Of a stretch of 12,640 bases of DNA, positions 1 to 6,399 are shown piece by piece. Under the pieces are notes generated by a model. The model was not told the origin of the DNA. It worked only from the letters and a program-made list of their open reading frames with translations, and did not search any database. Source of the stretch: an uncultured Eubacteriales bacterium (lineage in GTDB: Bacteria; Bacillota; Clostridia; Monoglobales; Monoglobaceae). Location of the stretch: the NCBI GenBank assembly GCA_905201285.1, contig CAJKNM010000044.1, positions 1 through 12,640 of the forward strand. Reading direction: 5' to 3'. Both the position numbers and the translations under genes were made by a program. Position 1 is the stretch's first letter; every line of letters starts with the position of its first letter.

Positions 1-2
1 CG

Positions 3-2048
3 GGTGCTGTTTCTGCCATGTTGTGTGCATCCTGCATACCGGCGCTTGCTTATGAAATTCCGCACGCGTACTGGAGTCTGAACGACAGTTATTCGGCCGC
101 GCTTGACGCGAAAAATTACGGGGATATTGCGAGTTACGGAAGTCAGGTTATAGACCTGATTTCCGGTGAACCGAGCAATGACACAACCGACAATATAATA
201 GGTTCAAGGGCATACGAGGTTGCTTTTGCCTATTACTTCACAGGTGACTATGATAATGCGGCGAGATACTTTAATCTATATATTCCGTATGGCGAAAAGC
301 TCGGTTGGAACGATGGAGTGAGGATTGCTGAGGAATTTGTAAAGCAGCTTCCGTCATCACTTTCGGTTTATAAGCATACAAGCCAAAATCAGAAATATTA
401 CGGTGCAAGGAACGAGCCAAATGGTGTCTTAAGCGGACAGGTGAGTGAAAAGACCGAGGACGGCGACTCAATGGTGCTGTTATATCTTGAATACGGATAT
501 TCCGATGAATTAAATTGGGCAAATGTCGTTTTTAACAATGCGGAAAAGTCCGGAAAGGCTATCGAGCTTGCCGTTAACTTCCCCGACCAGGGGGATACCG
601 CCCGTGCCGTTTCGGCGGAGGACGGCTATCTTCAACAGCTTTATGATTTGGTGTCGGGGTATCCTAATGTTCCCGTATTTTGCAGAATCGGTGCAGAGGT
701 GAATATCTGGGGCAATCAATGTACGCCCGAGGAATTCAAATCGGCTTATTGCAAAATTTCGGATAAGATGAGGGAACTTTCAAACGTTGCGGTTGTATGG
801 AGTGTGGCACATACCGACCCATGGAAGAGTGATTCAAGACCGTATACGACAGATGATTATTATCCCGGTGACGAAAATGTCGATTATGTCGGAATAACAA
901 TTTATTGTAATAAATATTTTGACGGACGGGAGTGGAACGGACAAGAGAAGTTTAACGAGGTCTGCTTTAAAACCGGCTATAATTCGGATCCGGTTCTTAT
1001 GATTAAGGATTTTGTTGAAAAGTATGGCTCACGCAGGCCGGTGATGATTTCAGAGTGCGGTGCGTCATATTTCACCGGCGGTGAAATCAATCAGAACCAC
1101 ATCGATTGGGGTGCTGAACATATAAAAGAGATATATTCATATGTTCCGATGGTATATCCTCAGGTTAAGCTTATGGCGTATTTTAATAAAAAGATTGATG
1201 CCGAGGTGAACTGGTACGACTTAGACAGCTCTTCACAGATGAACGATGTGTATACAGAGATGAATAACTGCCCGTGGTTTATAAAAGGAAGGAACACAAA
1301 TTCGGCACAGACCTTTTTTGAACCTCTCGGCGATTCGATAAACGGTGAGGGGACGGTTACGGTGAGTGCCTATCCTCACGTATATGGAGCGGACACAACA
1401 AAAGTTTCTTATTATGTGGATGATAAGTTTATAACATCGGCGGATTCGGCGCCTTACACGGCGAATATCCCGATAAGCGGCGGAAGCACCTTAAAGGTTG
1501 AAGCTGAGGGCAGTAACGGACATACCGTGACAAGGCTTTACGGAATAAACGGCGGAAAAGCCGGGGGGTTCGGGTTTAACGATACAGACGGACTTTCAGA
1601 GACCTCGCTTGCTGAACTTAAAAAGGTGTTTGATAAGGGTATAATCACAGGATATGAGGACGGAAGCTTTAAGCCGGATAACACAATCACACGTGCTGAA
1701 TTTGCGGCTATGGTGTGCAGAATGATGGGGTATTCTTCGGATGAAGCTTGTGTGTTTAATGATGCAAAGAATCATTGGGCGGCAAAGTATATCAAGGCAT
1801 GTGTTGACGCAGGGGCAATAAACGGCGTTGGCGGAAACAGCTTTGCCCCCGATGATAATGTCACGGTTGAACAGGCGCTTAAGATTGTCACAATAGTAAG
1901 GAATATGGCCGAACCGACGGCGGTATATCCCGATGGATTTATACAGGCGGCAAGAAAAAACGCCCTGATTAATAATATCACAACAGATGATATGTCATCT
2001 GATTTAAAGAGAATCGATGCCGCGTCAATTATGGCACAGGCATTATAA
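3..2048 (+). CDS. SLH-anchored secreted glycoside hydrolase, GH26-like (5' partial)
   Basis: Probably a cell-surface beta-mannanase-like or related glycanase held on the wall by SLH domains. The frame is open to the left edge. The first in-frame Met is at base 18, but the residues around it form the hydrophobic core and Ala-Leu-Ala cleavage site of a signal peptide whose basic N-terminus is missing, so the real start is probably upstream. Numbering from that Met: a helical, TPR-like stretch at about 30-110; a GH26-like barrel at about 145-415, with the YYPGDENVDYVG motif (281-292), a candidate acid/base Glu227 in RIGAEVN and a candidate nucleophile Glu346 in ISECG; an Ig-like beta domain at about 435-510; two clear SLH repeats (about 518-567 and 580-630) and a degenerate third (636-676). 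In typical GH26 the residue before the acid/base Glu is His (HE.N); here it is Ala226. Fold and anchoring are fairly secure; substrate is unknown. It ends at a shared terminator. Confidence 0.8.
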   Translation, partial: GAVSAMLCASCIPALAYEIPHAYWSLNDSYSAALDAKNYGDIASYGSQVIDLISGEPSNDTTDNIIGSRAYEVAFAYYFTGDYDNAARYFNLYIPYGEKLGWNDGVRIAEEFVKQLPSSLSVYKHTSQNQKYYGARNEPNGVLSGQVSEKTEDGDSMVLLYLEYGYSDELNWANVVFNNAEKSGKAIELAVNFPDQGDTARAVSAEDGYLQQLYDLVSGYPNVPVFCRIGAEVNIWGNQCTPEEFKSAYCKISDKMRELSNVAVVWSVAHTDPWKSDSRPYTTDDYYPGDENVDYVGITIYCNKYFDGREWNGQEKFNEVCFKTGYNSDPVLMIKDFVEKYGSRRPVMISECGASYFTGGEINQNHIDWGAEHIKEIYSYVPMVYPQVKLMAYFNKKIDAEVNWYDLDSSSQMNDVYTEMNNCPWFIKGRNTNSAQTFFEPLGDSINGEGTVTVSAYPHVYGADTTKVSYYVDDKFITSADSAPYTANIPISGGSTLKVEAEGSNGHTVTRLYGINGGKAGGFGFNDTDGLSETSLAELKKVFDKGIITGYEDGSFKPDNTITRAEFAAMVCRMMGYSSDEACVFNDAKNHWAAKYIKACVDAGAINGVGGNSFAPDDNVTVEQALKIVTIVRNMAEPTAVYPDGFIQAARKNALINNITTDDMSSDLKRIDAASIMAQAL

Positions 2049-2089
2049 AAAATCGGGATTGGTGTTAGTCACCCATCCCGATTTTTTTT
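2047..2089. terminator. Bidirectional terminator between convergent genes
   Basis: An A-rich left arm ending ATCGGGAT pairs with ATCCCGAT followed by a run of eight T (arms about 2047-2059 and 2075-2087), with an inner GGTG/CACC stem. A/T tracts on both sides let it work on either strand. It starts within the stop codon of the surface glycosidase and touches the stop codon of the S-component gene coming the other way, so it serves both. Confidence 0.9.
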
Positions 2090-2669
2090 ATTTTCTGTAA
2101 TTAATAAGTCTTATTATAACAGGACTTAAAATTATATTTATCAAAAGCTCGAATATAAAGTTTCCGCCGACCAGGCCATAGATTATATATTGCCCTGCCG
2201 AGGCAAAGCCCGCAGCCTGTCCCCAGCCGATAATTGCATCCATAAAGAAGAGCCTGCAGCCGATTAAAAATATCCCCGTATTCACAATGGGGCATATGGC
2301 CGCGGCAATTATAACGGCGAGAGTTCGGTTCTTCTTTTCAAAAATGTTATAAACAATTCCGGCACAGAGCCCCGCGAGTGTTCCTTTTATAATAACGGTT
2401 GCAACCGTTCCCAAAGGATTTATCGCTAAAAATGCCGCACTGTCGAAAAAAAGAACGATTAAACTGAAAACAAATCCGAGTAAGGCGCCCGCCCACTTTC
2501 CGCATACAGCGGCACCTATTACGATAGGAACCAGAACCAGCGACACGCTGAACGGACCTAATCGGATAAACGAACCCATGGATTGAAGTACAACTACCAG
2601 TGCTATGAGTATGGCACACATAACCATATTCGCGGTTTTTGTCTTGCTTTTTACTTGATTGTTTGACAT
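2088..2669 (-). CDS. ECF transporter S component, candidate pantothenate type
   Basis: A small integral membrane protein of 193 residues with about six hydrophobic segments after a short basic N-terminus. The RLGPFSVSLVLVPIVIGAAV and CGKWAGALLGF stretches resemble the conserved first half of energy-coupling-factor S components, which bind a vitamin or metal and dock on a shared EcfA/EcfA'/EcfT motor. No motor genes lie in the window, so it would have to share one encoded elsewhere (group II ECF, an inference). A longer frame runs up to base 2708, but the AGGAGG at 2675-2680 sits 5 nt before the ATG at 2667-2669, so I use that start. It lies 76 nt downstream of coaX on the same strand, with no evident promoter between them, which suggests co-transcription and hence pantothenate as substrate, as for PanT. 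Family confidence is good; substrate is inference from context. Confidence 0.8.
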   Translation of the reverse strand: MSNNQVKSKTKTANMVMCAILIALVVVLQSMGSFIRLGPFSVSLVLVPIVIGAAVCGKWAGALLGFVFSLIVLFFDSAAFLAINPLGTVATVIIKGTLAGLCAGIVYNIFEKKNRTLAVIIAAAICPIVNTGIFLIGCRLFFMDAIIGWGQAAGFASAGQYIIYGLVGGNFIFELLINIILSPVIIRLINYRK

Positions 2670-2674
2670 AATTA

Positions 2675-2680
2675 CCTCCT
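2675..2680 (-). promoter_or_regulatory. Ribosome binding site fixing the S-component start
   Basis: The minus strand reads AGGAGG followed by 5 nt and ATG. This full Shine-Dalgarno favours the start at 2669 over an in-frame ATG 13 codons upstream. Confidence 0.85.
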
Positions 2681-2745
2681 GACTGTCACTCATTTTAAAA
2701 TGATGCAACGTCTGATTTATATTATTTAATTTTTTTCATAATTTA

Positions 2746-3540
2746 TTAAGACTGACGGTGAGAAGCCGTACCGCGCTGTTTATTTTTGTTGTAGATTATA
2801 TTAAGTCCCTTTAAAAGAAGGTCGTCATCTATTGTGATGTTATGCTTACAGTACGGAATTATCGCATTTGACAGGCCGCCTGTTGCAACAAGCGTGGGTA
2901 TAGACCCGACCTCATCCTGAATTCTGTCAATCATTCCGTCAATCATAGACGCGTTTCCGTAAATTATTCCCGAGCGCATACAGTCGATGGTGTTTCGGCC
3001 GAGAACCCGTTCGGGCGGGTCGAGACTGATCTGAGGAAGCTGTGCCGTACCTCCGGCAAGGGCCTTGAGCGAGATTTCGACACCGGGAATAATCGATACA
3101 CCCGAGAAACAGGCGTTTTCATCAACTATGAGAAGCTTTGTCGCCGTTCCCATATCTATCACCACAACCGGCGGTGTATAGAGATTGTATGCCGCAACAC
3201 AAGCGCAAATCAAGTCAGCACCAACCTGTGACGGATTATCGGCAAGAAGGTTAATACCCGTCTTGATTCCGGGACCGACCACGACCGGTGTGACGGAATA
3301 AGCCATTTTTATTGCACTTATGACAGCGTGAGTGATCGGCGGAACGACCGAAGAAATGACTGCGCCCGAAATACGGCTTTCGTCCACCGAGTATAGACCG
3401 AGAATAGTTTTGAGCATTGCCGCATATTCACAGTCGGTTTTGTGTGAATCGGTGGAAATTCTTGAAATAAATTCAAGCTTTTCGCCTTCAAAACCGCCGA
3501 GGACAATGTTAGTGTTTCCTATATCAATAGTAAGTATCAT
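2746..3540 (-). CDS. coaX: Type III pantothenate kinase
   Basis: Phosphorylates pantothenate to 4'-phosphopantothenate, the first committed step of coenzyme A synthesis, in the cytoplasm. Type III enzymes belong to the ASKHA fold, need a monovalent cation and are not feedback-inhibited by CoA. Visible motifs: DIGNTN at residues 6-11 (phosphate binding), VGADLICACVAA at 107-118 with the presumed catalytic Asp109, IDMGTAT at 128-134 (second phosphate motif), SIIPG at 149-153, ATGGLS at 219-224 and LLLKGLNIIY near the end. Many homologues have Arg after the GAD; here it is Leu110. The 264-residue length is normal for the family. The ATG is preceded by AAGGAG 8 nt upstream. A strong promoter lies directly upstream (3598-3626), so the gene need not depend on rnmV read-through. 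The downstream S component is probably in the same transcript. Confidence 0.96.
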   Translation of the reverse strand: MILTIDIGNTNIVLGGFEGEKLEFISRISTDSHKTDCEYAAMLKTILGLYSVDESRISGAVISSVVPPITHAVISAIKMAYSVTPVVVGPGIKTGINLLADNPSQVGADLICACVAAYNLYTPPVVVIDMGTATKLLIVDENACFSGVSIIPGVEISLKALAGGTAQLPQISLDPPERVLGRNTIDCMRSGIIYGNASMIDGMIDRIQDEVGSIPTLVATGGLSNAIIPYCKHNITIDDDLLLKGLNIIYNKNKQRGTASHRQS

Positions 3541-3597
3541 AATATATGCTCCTTAAAGCGTGATGCTGTTTGCTTATGCAATACAACTCAGTTTATG

Positions 3598-3626
3598 ATT
3601 TTATCACACAGATTTGTTTTTGTCAA
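3598..3626 (-). promoter_or_regulatory. Sigma-A promoter of coaX
   Basis: On the minus strand, TTGACA (3621-3626), a 17-nt spacer and TAAAAT (3598-3603), with TGA just before the -10 (extended -10). Expected start of transcription is about 3591, giving a leader of about 50 nt to the coaX ATG. Confidence 0.8.
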
Positions 3627-3641
3627 CCTCAGCGGTTTAAA

Positions 3642-4235
3642 TTATTTAATTTGAGCCTGAATTTTAGCTGCCGCCGCTCTGTATTCCTCTGCGCCAAAGA
3701 CCTTGTTTATCATATCCAAAAGTGCGTTGGCTGAAATCCCCGGCGGAAGTGAAAATTCGCGGCACAGAAGCCGCCGAAGTTCGGCGCTGTTTTCTCTTCC
3801 GGTGAATCCGTCGGCATAAAATTCCGCTTTGGTTACGGGTGAAAGCAACGGAATCTCGGTTGCCGCGGCGGATTTTTTTAATATTTCTTCAAGTGTTTTT
3901 TCATCGATTCCCTCGACGCCCAAAAGTCCGTCTGCACCTGCTCTTTCCTTGCGCTTTTCCTTTCCCTTGACAGCGGGGATATACGCCTGTTTAATGTTTG
4001 CCGATTCGCCTAAGCACTGCTTTATATAATTCCGAATTCTGAATCCCGCGCGGTCTGAATCGGTCAGAACAATGATTCCGCGCTTTTTTGACAGCGTGCG
4101 CAGGCTGTTTATAATCTTTGGCGAACGATACAGCTGAAACCCGTATGTGCAGATTATAGGCGCATCGGTAATTTTTTTAAGCTGTTCCTTGTCATACTTG
4201 CCTTCAACGACAATTACTTCATTTATATGTATCAT
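3642..4235 (-). CDS. rnmV: Ribonuclease M5 (5S rRNA maturation)
   Basis: RNase M5 makes the final cuts in the 5S rRNA precursor in low-GC Gram-positives, acting on precursor bound by ribosomal protein L18. The N-terminal half is a TOPRIM domain: VVEGKYDKEQL at 9-19 with the invariant Glu11, and VLTDSDRAGFRIRNYI at 56-71 with the metal-binding Asp59 and Asp61. A basic segment KGKEKRKERAG (90-100) leads into GLLGVEGI, which matches the GVEHA region seen in M5 proteins and separates it from DnaG primases. The remaining C-terminal part resembles the DUF4093-type tail. The 197-residue length fits the family. The start at 4235 has a modest GAGG 8 nt upstream. The gene is often next to rsmA/ksgA; here it precedes coaX and is divergent from the flippase gene. 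No terminator is visible after it. Confidence 0.93.
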   Translation of the reverse strand: MIHINEVIVVEGKYDKEQLKKITDAPIICTYGFQLYRSPKIINSLRTLSKKRGIIVLTDSDRAGFRIRNYIKQCLGESANIKQAYIPAVKGKEKRKERAGADGLLGVEGIDEKTLEEILKKSAAATEIPLLSPVTKAEFYADGFTGRENSAELRRLLCREFSLPPGISANALLDMINKVFGAEEYRAAAAKIQAQIK

Positions 4236-4274
4236 ATCCGAAACCTCATATCAGTATAAGTTATAGCTTACATT

Positions 4275-4283
4275 ATTTTACCA
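4275..4283 (-). promoter_or_regulatory. Possible extended -10 promoter of rnmV
   Basis: The minus strand reads TGG then TAAAAT (4275-4280), about 40 nt before the rnmV start. No convincing -35 lies 16-18 nt upstream, so this rests on the extended -10 alone. Confidence 0.35.
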
Positions 4284-4329
4284 CAAACCGCATAAAATTA
4301 AAATACCTGAATTAAAATTTTTGCGAAAA

Positions 4330-4335
4330 AGGTGA
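4330..4335 (+). promoter_or_regulatory. Ribosome binding site fixing the flippase start
   Basis: AGGTGA lies 8 nt before the ATG at 4344. The in-frame GTG at 4332 falls inside this Shine-Dalgarno and has none of its own, so 4344 is the better start. Confidence 0.8.
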
Positions 4336-4343
4336 ATCGGATA

Positions 4344-5735
4344 ATGGCGAAGAAAACAGTTGCGGCTAATATGTTTATTTTGGGTCTGTCGGGTATAATA
4401 GCAAAGACCTTTGACTTCAGCTTTCGCGCATATTATTCAAGGATGCTTGGCTCTGAGGGAATGGGACTTTTGTCGCTCGGCTTCTCGCTTCACGGGGTTA
4501 TGCTGACTTTCGCAACAGCCGGTCTCGGTGTGGCAGTGTCAAAAACAACGTCAGAGTATATGGAAAAAAAAAATCCGGCGGCTGTCCGCGGGTGTATGCA
4601 CCTTGCCGTTTTCGGGGTGGTTCTGTTGAGCCTTGCGGTAATTTCGCTTACACTTGTTTGCTCAAACTATTTGGCAGACACGGTTCTGGGTGACGGAAGG
4701 GTGTCGGTAAGCCTTTGTACTCTTGCACCGAGCGTATTGTTTATGGGAATATCTTATTGTATAAAAGGCTGTTTCTATGCCGAAAGAAGGGTGATTCCGC
4801 CGGCATCATCGGAGATTTTGGAACAGCTGGTGAAATTCGTTTCCATCAGAACTCTACTTAAAATATTCCTTCCCTATGGAATAGAGTATGGCTGTGCGGC
4901 GGTGTTTGCCGGTATAACAATAGGAGAATTCTCATCTTGTGCATACCTGATATTTTTTTATCTGCGTGAGGAAAGAAGGTGCTTTAGACTGTCACGCGTT
5001 TTCCCGGAGGTGTCAGTCAGCAGGCGCGAGCTTGTATGTCGGCTTCTCGGAGTGTCGATTCCGTCAATGATAACCTCGCTCTGTTGCAGTGCGCTGAGGA
5101 CAAAGGAGGAGGTCCTTATTGTATCAGCGCTGAAGCGCGGCGGAATGGAACACTCTGACGCGGTGAGGTCGCTCGGAATATTATACGGAATGGCAATGCC
5201 GCTTCTTGTCCTTCCGCTTAACCTTATGGGCTCGGTTATGTCGCTTCTTGTACCCGAAATCTCAAGGGCGTGGGTGAGCGGAAGACAGCGGCTAAGGCGC
5301 GTTACGCTTAAAATTTACCGATTTGGTATTGCGTCGGGTTGTATTGTTGCACTTGTATTTATTCTGTTCGGTGACACCCTCAGTACAATTTTTTATAATA
5401 CCGATGAAGGCGCGGCTCTGGTAGTGCGCCTTGCACCGCTGTGTCCGATAATGTTTATTGACTCGCTCTCCTGTTCGGCACTGAACGGAATGGGTAAACA
5501 ACTCAGGCTTTTGGTATTTTCGATTGCTGATTTTATGCTGAGATTTGCTGTAATATATTTTGCGATTCCGGGCGGAGGGATTTCCGCATTCTCAATAATG
5601 ATTGCGCTGAGTAATATTTTTACCTGCTTATTAAGTTTCGGAAGTGTGGCGGGCATTGTGTTTGGCAAGCTGAATCTTTCAAAAAGAAAATTGACAAAAT
5701 CAAAGAAGTATGGTATCTTAAAGAATAGTATATGA
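4344..5735 (+). CDS. SpoVB/MurJ-like polysaccharide flippase (MOP superfamily)
   Basis: A polytopic membrane protein of 463 residues, mostly hydrophobic, with about 12 membrane spans and short charged loops. It matches the SpoVB-like branch of the MOP flippases, which move lipid-linked sugars across the membrane; SpoVB itself is needed for spore-cortex peptidoglycan. Recognisable features: an N-terminal FRAYYSRMLGSEGMGLLSL (28-46, the usual 'R.lG.eG.G...l' signature), ATAGLGVAVSK (57-67), a second-half PLLVLPLNLMGSVMSLLVPEIS region (286-307) and a family-typical SALNGMGKQ (378-386). Many SpoVB proteins exceed 500 residues, so this one is short. The tail (441-463) is Lys-rich and its DNA doubles as the promoter of the next gene. 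The stop codon precedes the preferred sigma start by 26 nt. It could equally be a cell-wall or capsule flippase outside sporulation. Confidence 0.85.
   Translation: MAKKTVAANMFILGLSGIIAKTFDFSFRAYYSRMLGSEGMGLLSLGFSLHGVMLTFATAGLGVAVSKTTSEYMEKKNPAAVRGCMHLAVFGVVLLSLAVISLTLVCSNYLADTVLGDGRVSVSLCTLAPSVLFMGISYCIKGCFYAERRVIPPASSEILEQLVKFVSIRTLLKIFLPYGIEYGCAAVFAGITIGEFSSCAYLIFFYLREERRCFRLSRVFPEVSVSRRELVCRLLGVSIPSMITSLCCSALRTKEEVLIVSALKRGGMEHSDAVRSLGILYGMAMPLLVLPLNLMGSVMSLLVPEISRAWVSGRQRLRRVTLKIYRFGIASGCIVALVFILFGDTLSTIFYNTDEGAALVVRLAPLCPIMFIDSLSCSALNGMGKQLRLLVFSIADFMLRFAVIYFAIPGGGISAFSIMIALSNIFTCLLSFGSVAGIVFGKLNLSKRKLTKSKKYGILKNSI
5691..5719 (+). promoter_or_regulatory. Sigma-A promoter inside the flippase coding tail, for the sigma-factor operon
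   Basis: TTGACA (5691-5696), a 17-nt spacer and TATCTT (5714-5719), with TGG immediately before the -10 (extended -10). Expected start is near 5726, which is within the last codons of the flippase gene. This gives the sigma gene a leader of about 36 nt if translation starts at the GTG at 5762. Confidence 0.75.
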
Positions 5736-5748
5736 GTTTTGTCGAATG

Positions 5749-5756
5749 GGGGGTGA
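5749..5756 (+). promoter_or_regulatory. Ribosome binding site fixing a GTG start for the sigma factor
   Basis: GGGGGTGA lies 5 nt before the GTG at 5762. An in-frame ATG at 5732, overlapping the flippase stop codon as ATGA, lacks a Shine-Dalgarno and would lie only about 6 nt from the predicted 5' end of the transcript. Confidence 0.75.
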
Positions 5757-5761
5757 CCGCA

Positions 5762-6352
5762 GTGGACGAGAATAAGCTTGTTAATAAAGCCGTAAAAGGC
5801 GATAATTCGGCTTTTGAGGCACTTATGGAAAAACATATGGGGATAATCTATAACATAGCTCTTCGGATGACCGCAAATCAGGATGACGCCGAGGATATGA
5901 CACAGGAAATTATGATTAAAATTTTCCGCAGTCTCGGCTCATTTAAAGGGAACTCAAAGTTTTCGACATGGATTTATCGCGTTGCGGTCAACACTTGCCT
6001 TGATGAACTGAAAAAGAAGAAAAATAAGAAACATTTGTCGCTTGATGCTGAAATTTCGGGTGATGACGGCGAAAATCAGATTGAGATAAAAGACGATTCG
6101 CCGTCACCTGAGAAGCTTGCTGAACAGAATGAGCTTCGGGATATGGTTGCGGCAGCAGTGAAGCTTTTGTCGGACGAGCATAGGGCGGTTATCGTACTGA
6201 GGGATATCAGGGGAATGAGCTATAGCGAGATTGCCGGAATTTTGGGCTGCAGCGACGGTACTGTTAAGTCGCGGATAAGCCGGGCTCGGGCACAGCTTAA
6301 AATGATTCTTGAAAAAGAATATAATTTTAACGGAACATATTTTGAGAAATAA
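5762..6352 (+). CDS. ECF-type RNA polymerase sigma factor (SigW/RpoE-like)
   Basis: Directs RNA polymerase to a dedicated promoter set, normally after release from its partner anti-sigma factor. 196 residues from the preferred GTG start; the N-terminus VDENKLVNKAVKGDNSAFEAL then matches where ECF sigmas usually begin. Region 2 spans about 20-87 with DDAEDMTQEIMIKIFRSL and the -10-reading segment FSTWIYRVAVNTCLDELKKK. A charged Asp/Glu-rich linker (about 94-122) follows, then region 4 at about 125-182 with LLSDEHRAVIVLRD, MSYSEIAGILGCSDGTVKSR (helix-turn-helix for the -35) and RISRARAQLK. There is no region 3 or 1.1, as expected for this group. The anti-sigma gene follows after 47 nt, the standard arrangement. 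The promoter found upstream looks like sigma-A; I see no clear ECF-type (GAAC/CGTC-like) autoregulatory promoter. The regulon cannot be told from the sequence. Confidence 0.93.
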   Translation: MDENKLVNKAVKGDNSAFEALMEKHMGIIYNIALRMTANQDDAEDMTQEIMIKIFRSLGSFKGNSKFSTWIYRVAVNTCLDELKKKKNKKHLSLDAEISGDDGENQIEIKDDSPSPEKLAEQNELRDMVAAAVKLLSDEHRAVIVLRDIRGMSYSEIAGILGCSDGTVKSRISRARAQLKMILEKEYNFNGTYFEK

Positions 6353-6386
6353 CTGTCAAATAAAGTGTAGGTAATTAATATCGGAA

Positions 6387-6395
6387 AGAGGTGAT
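6387..6395 (+). promoter_or_regulatory. Ribosome binding site fixing the anti-sigma start
   Basis: AGAGGTGAT sits 5 nt (counted from GGTGA) before the ATG at 6400. An in-frame GTG at 6391 lies within the site and is unlikely to be used. Confidence 0.8.
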
Positions 6396-6399
6396 TTAT

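Noticed and set aside
18..20. ATG as the true start of the surface glycosidase
   Set aside because: It falls inside the hydrophobic part of a signal peptide with no basic N-terminus, no Shine-Dalgarno is visible in the bases present, and the frame stays open to the window edge.
2101..2619. Minus-strand open frames overlapping the S-component gene in another frame
   Set aside because: They follow from the composition of the real gene; Cys/Arg-rich nonsense sequence without motifs.
3332..3556. 74-residue plus-strand open frame over the 5' half of coaX
   Set aside because: A shadow of coaX with no ribosome binding site or recognisable sequence.
4332..4334. GTG start for the flippase
   Set aside because: It lies within the AGGTGA that serves the ATG at 4344 and has no ribosome binding site of its own.
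5732..5734. ATG overlapping the flippase stop (ATGA) as the sigma-factor start
   Set aside because: No Shine-Dalgarno, about 6 nt from the predicted transcript start, and the extra residues are not sigma-like. The GTG at 5762 is better supported, though coupling cannot be fully excluded.
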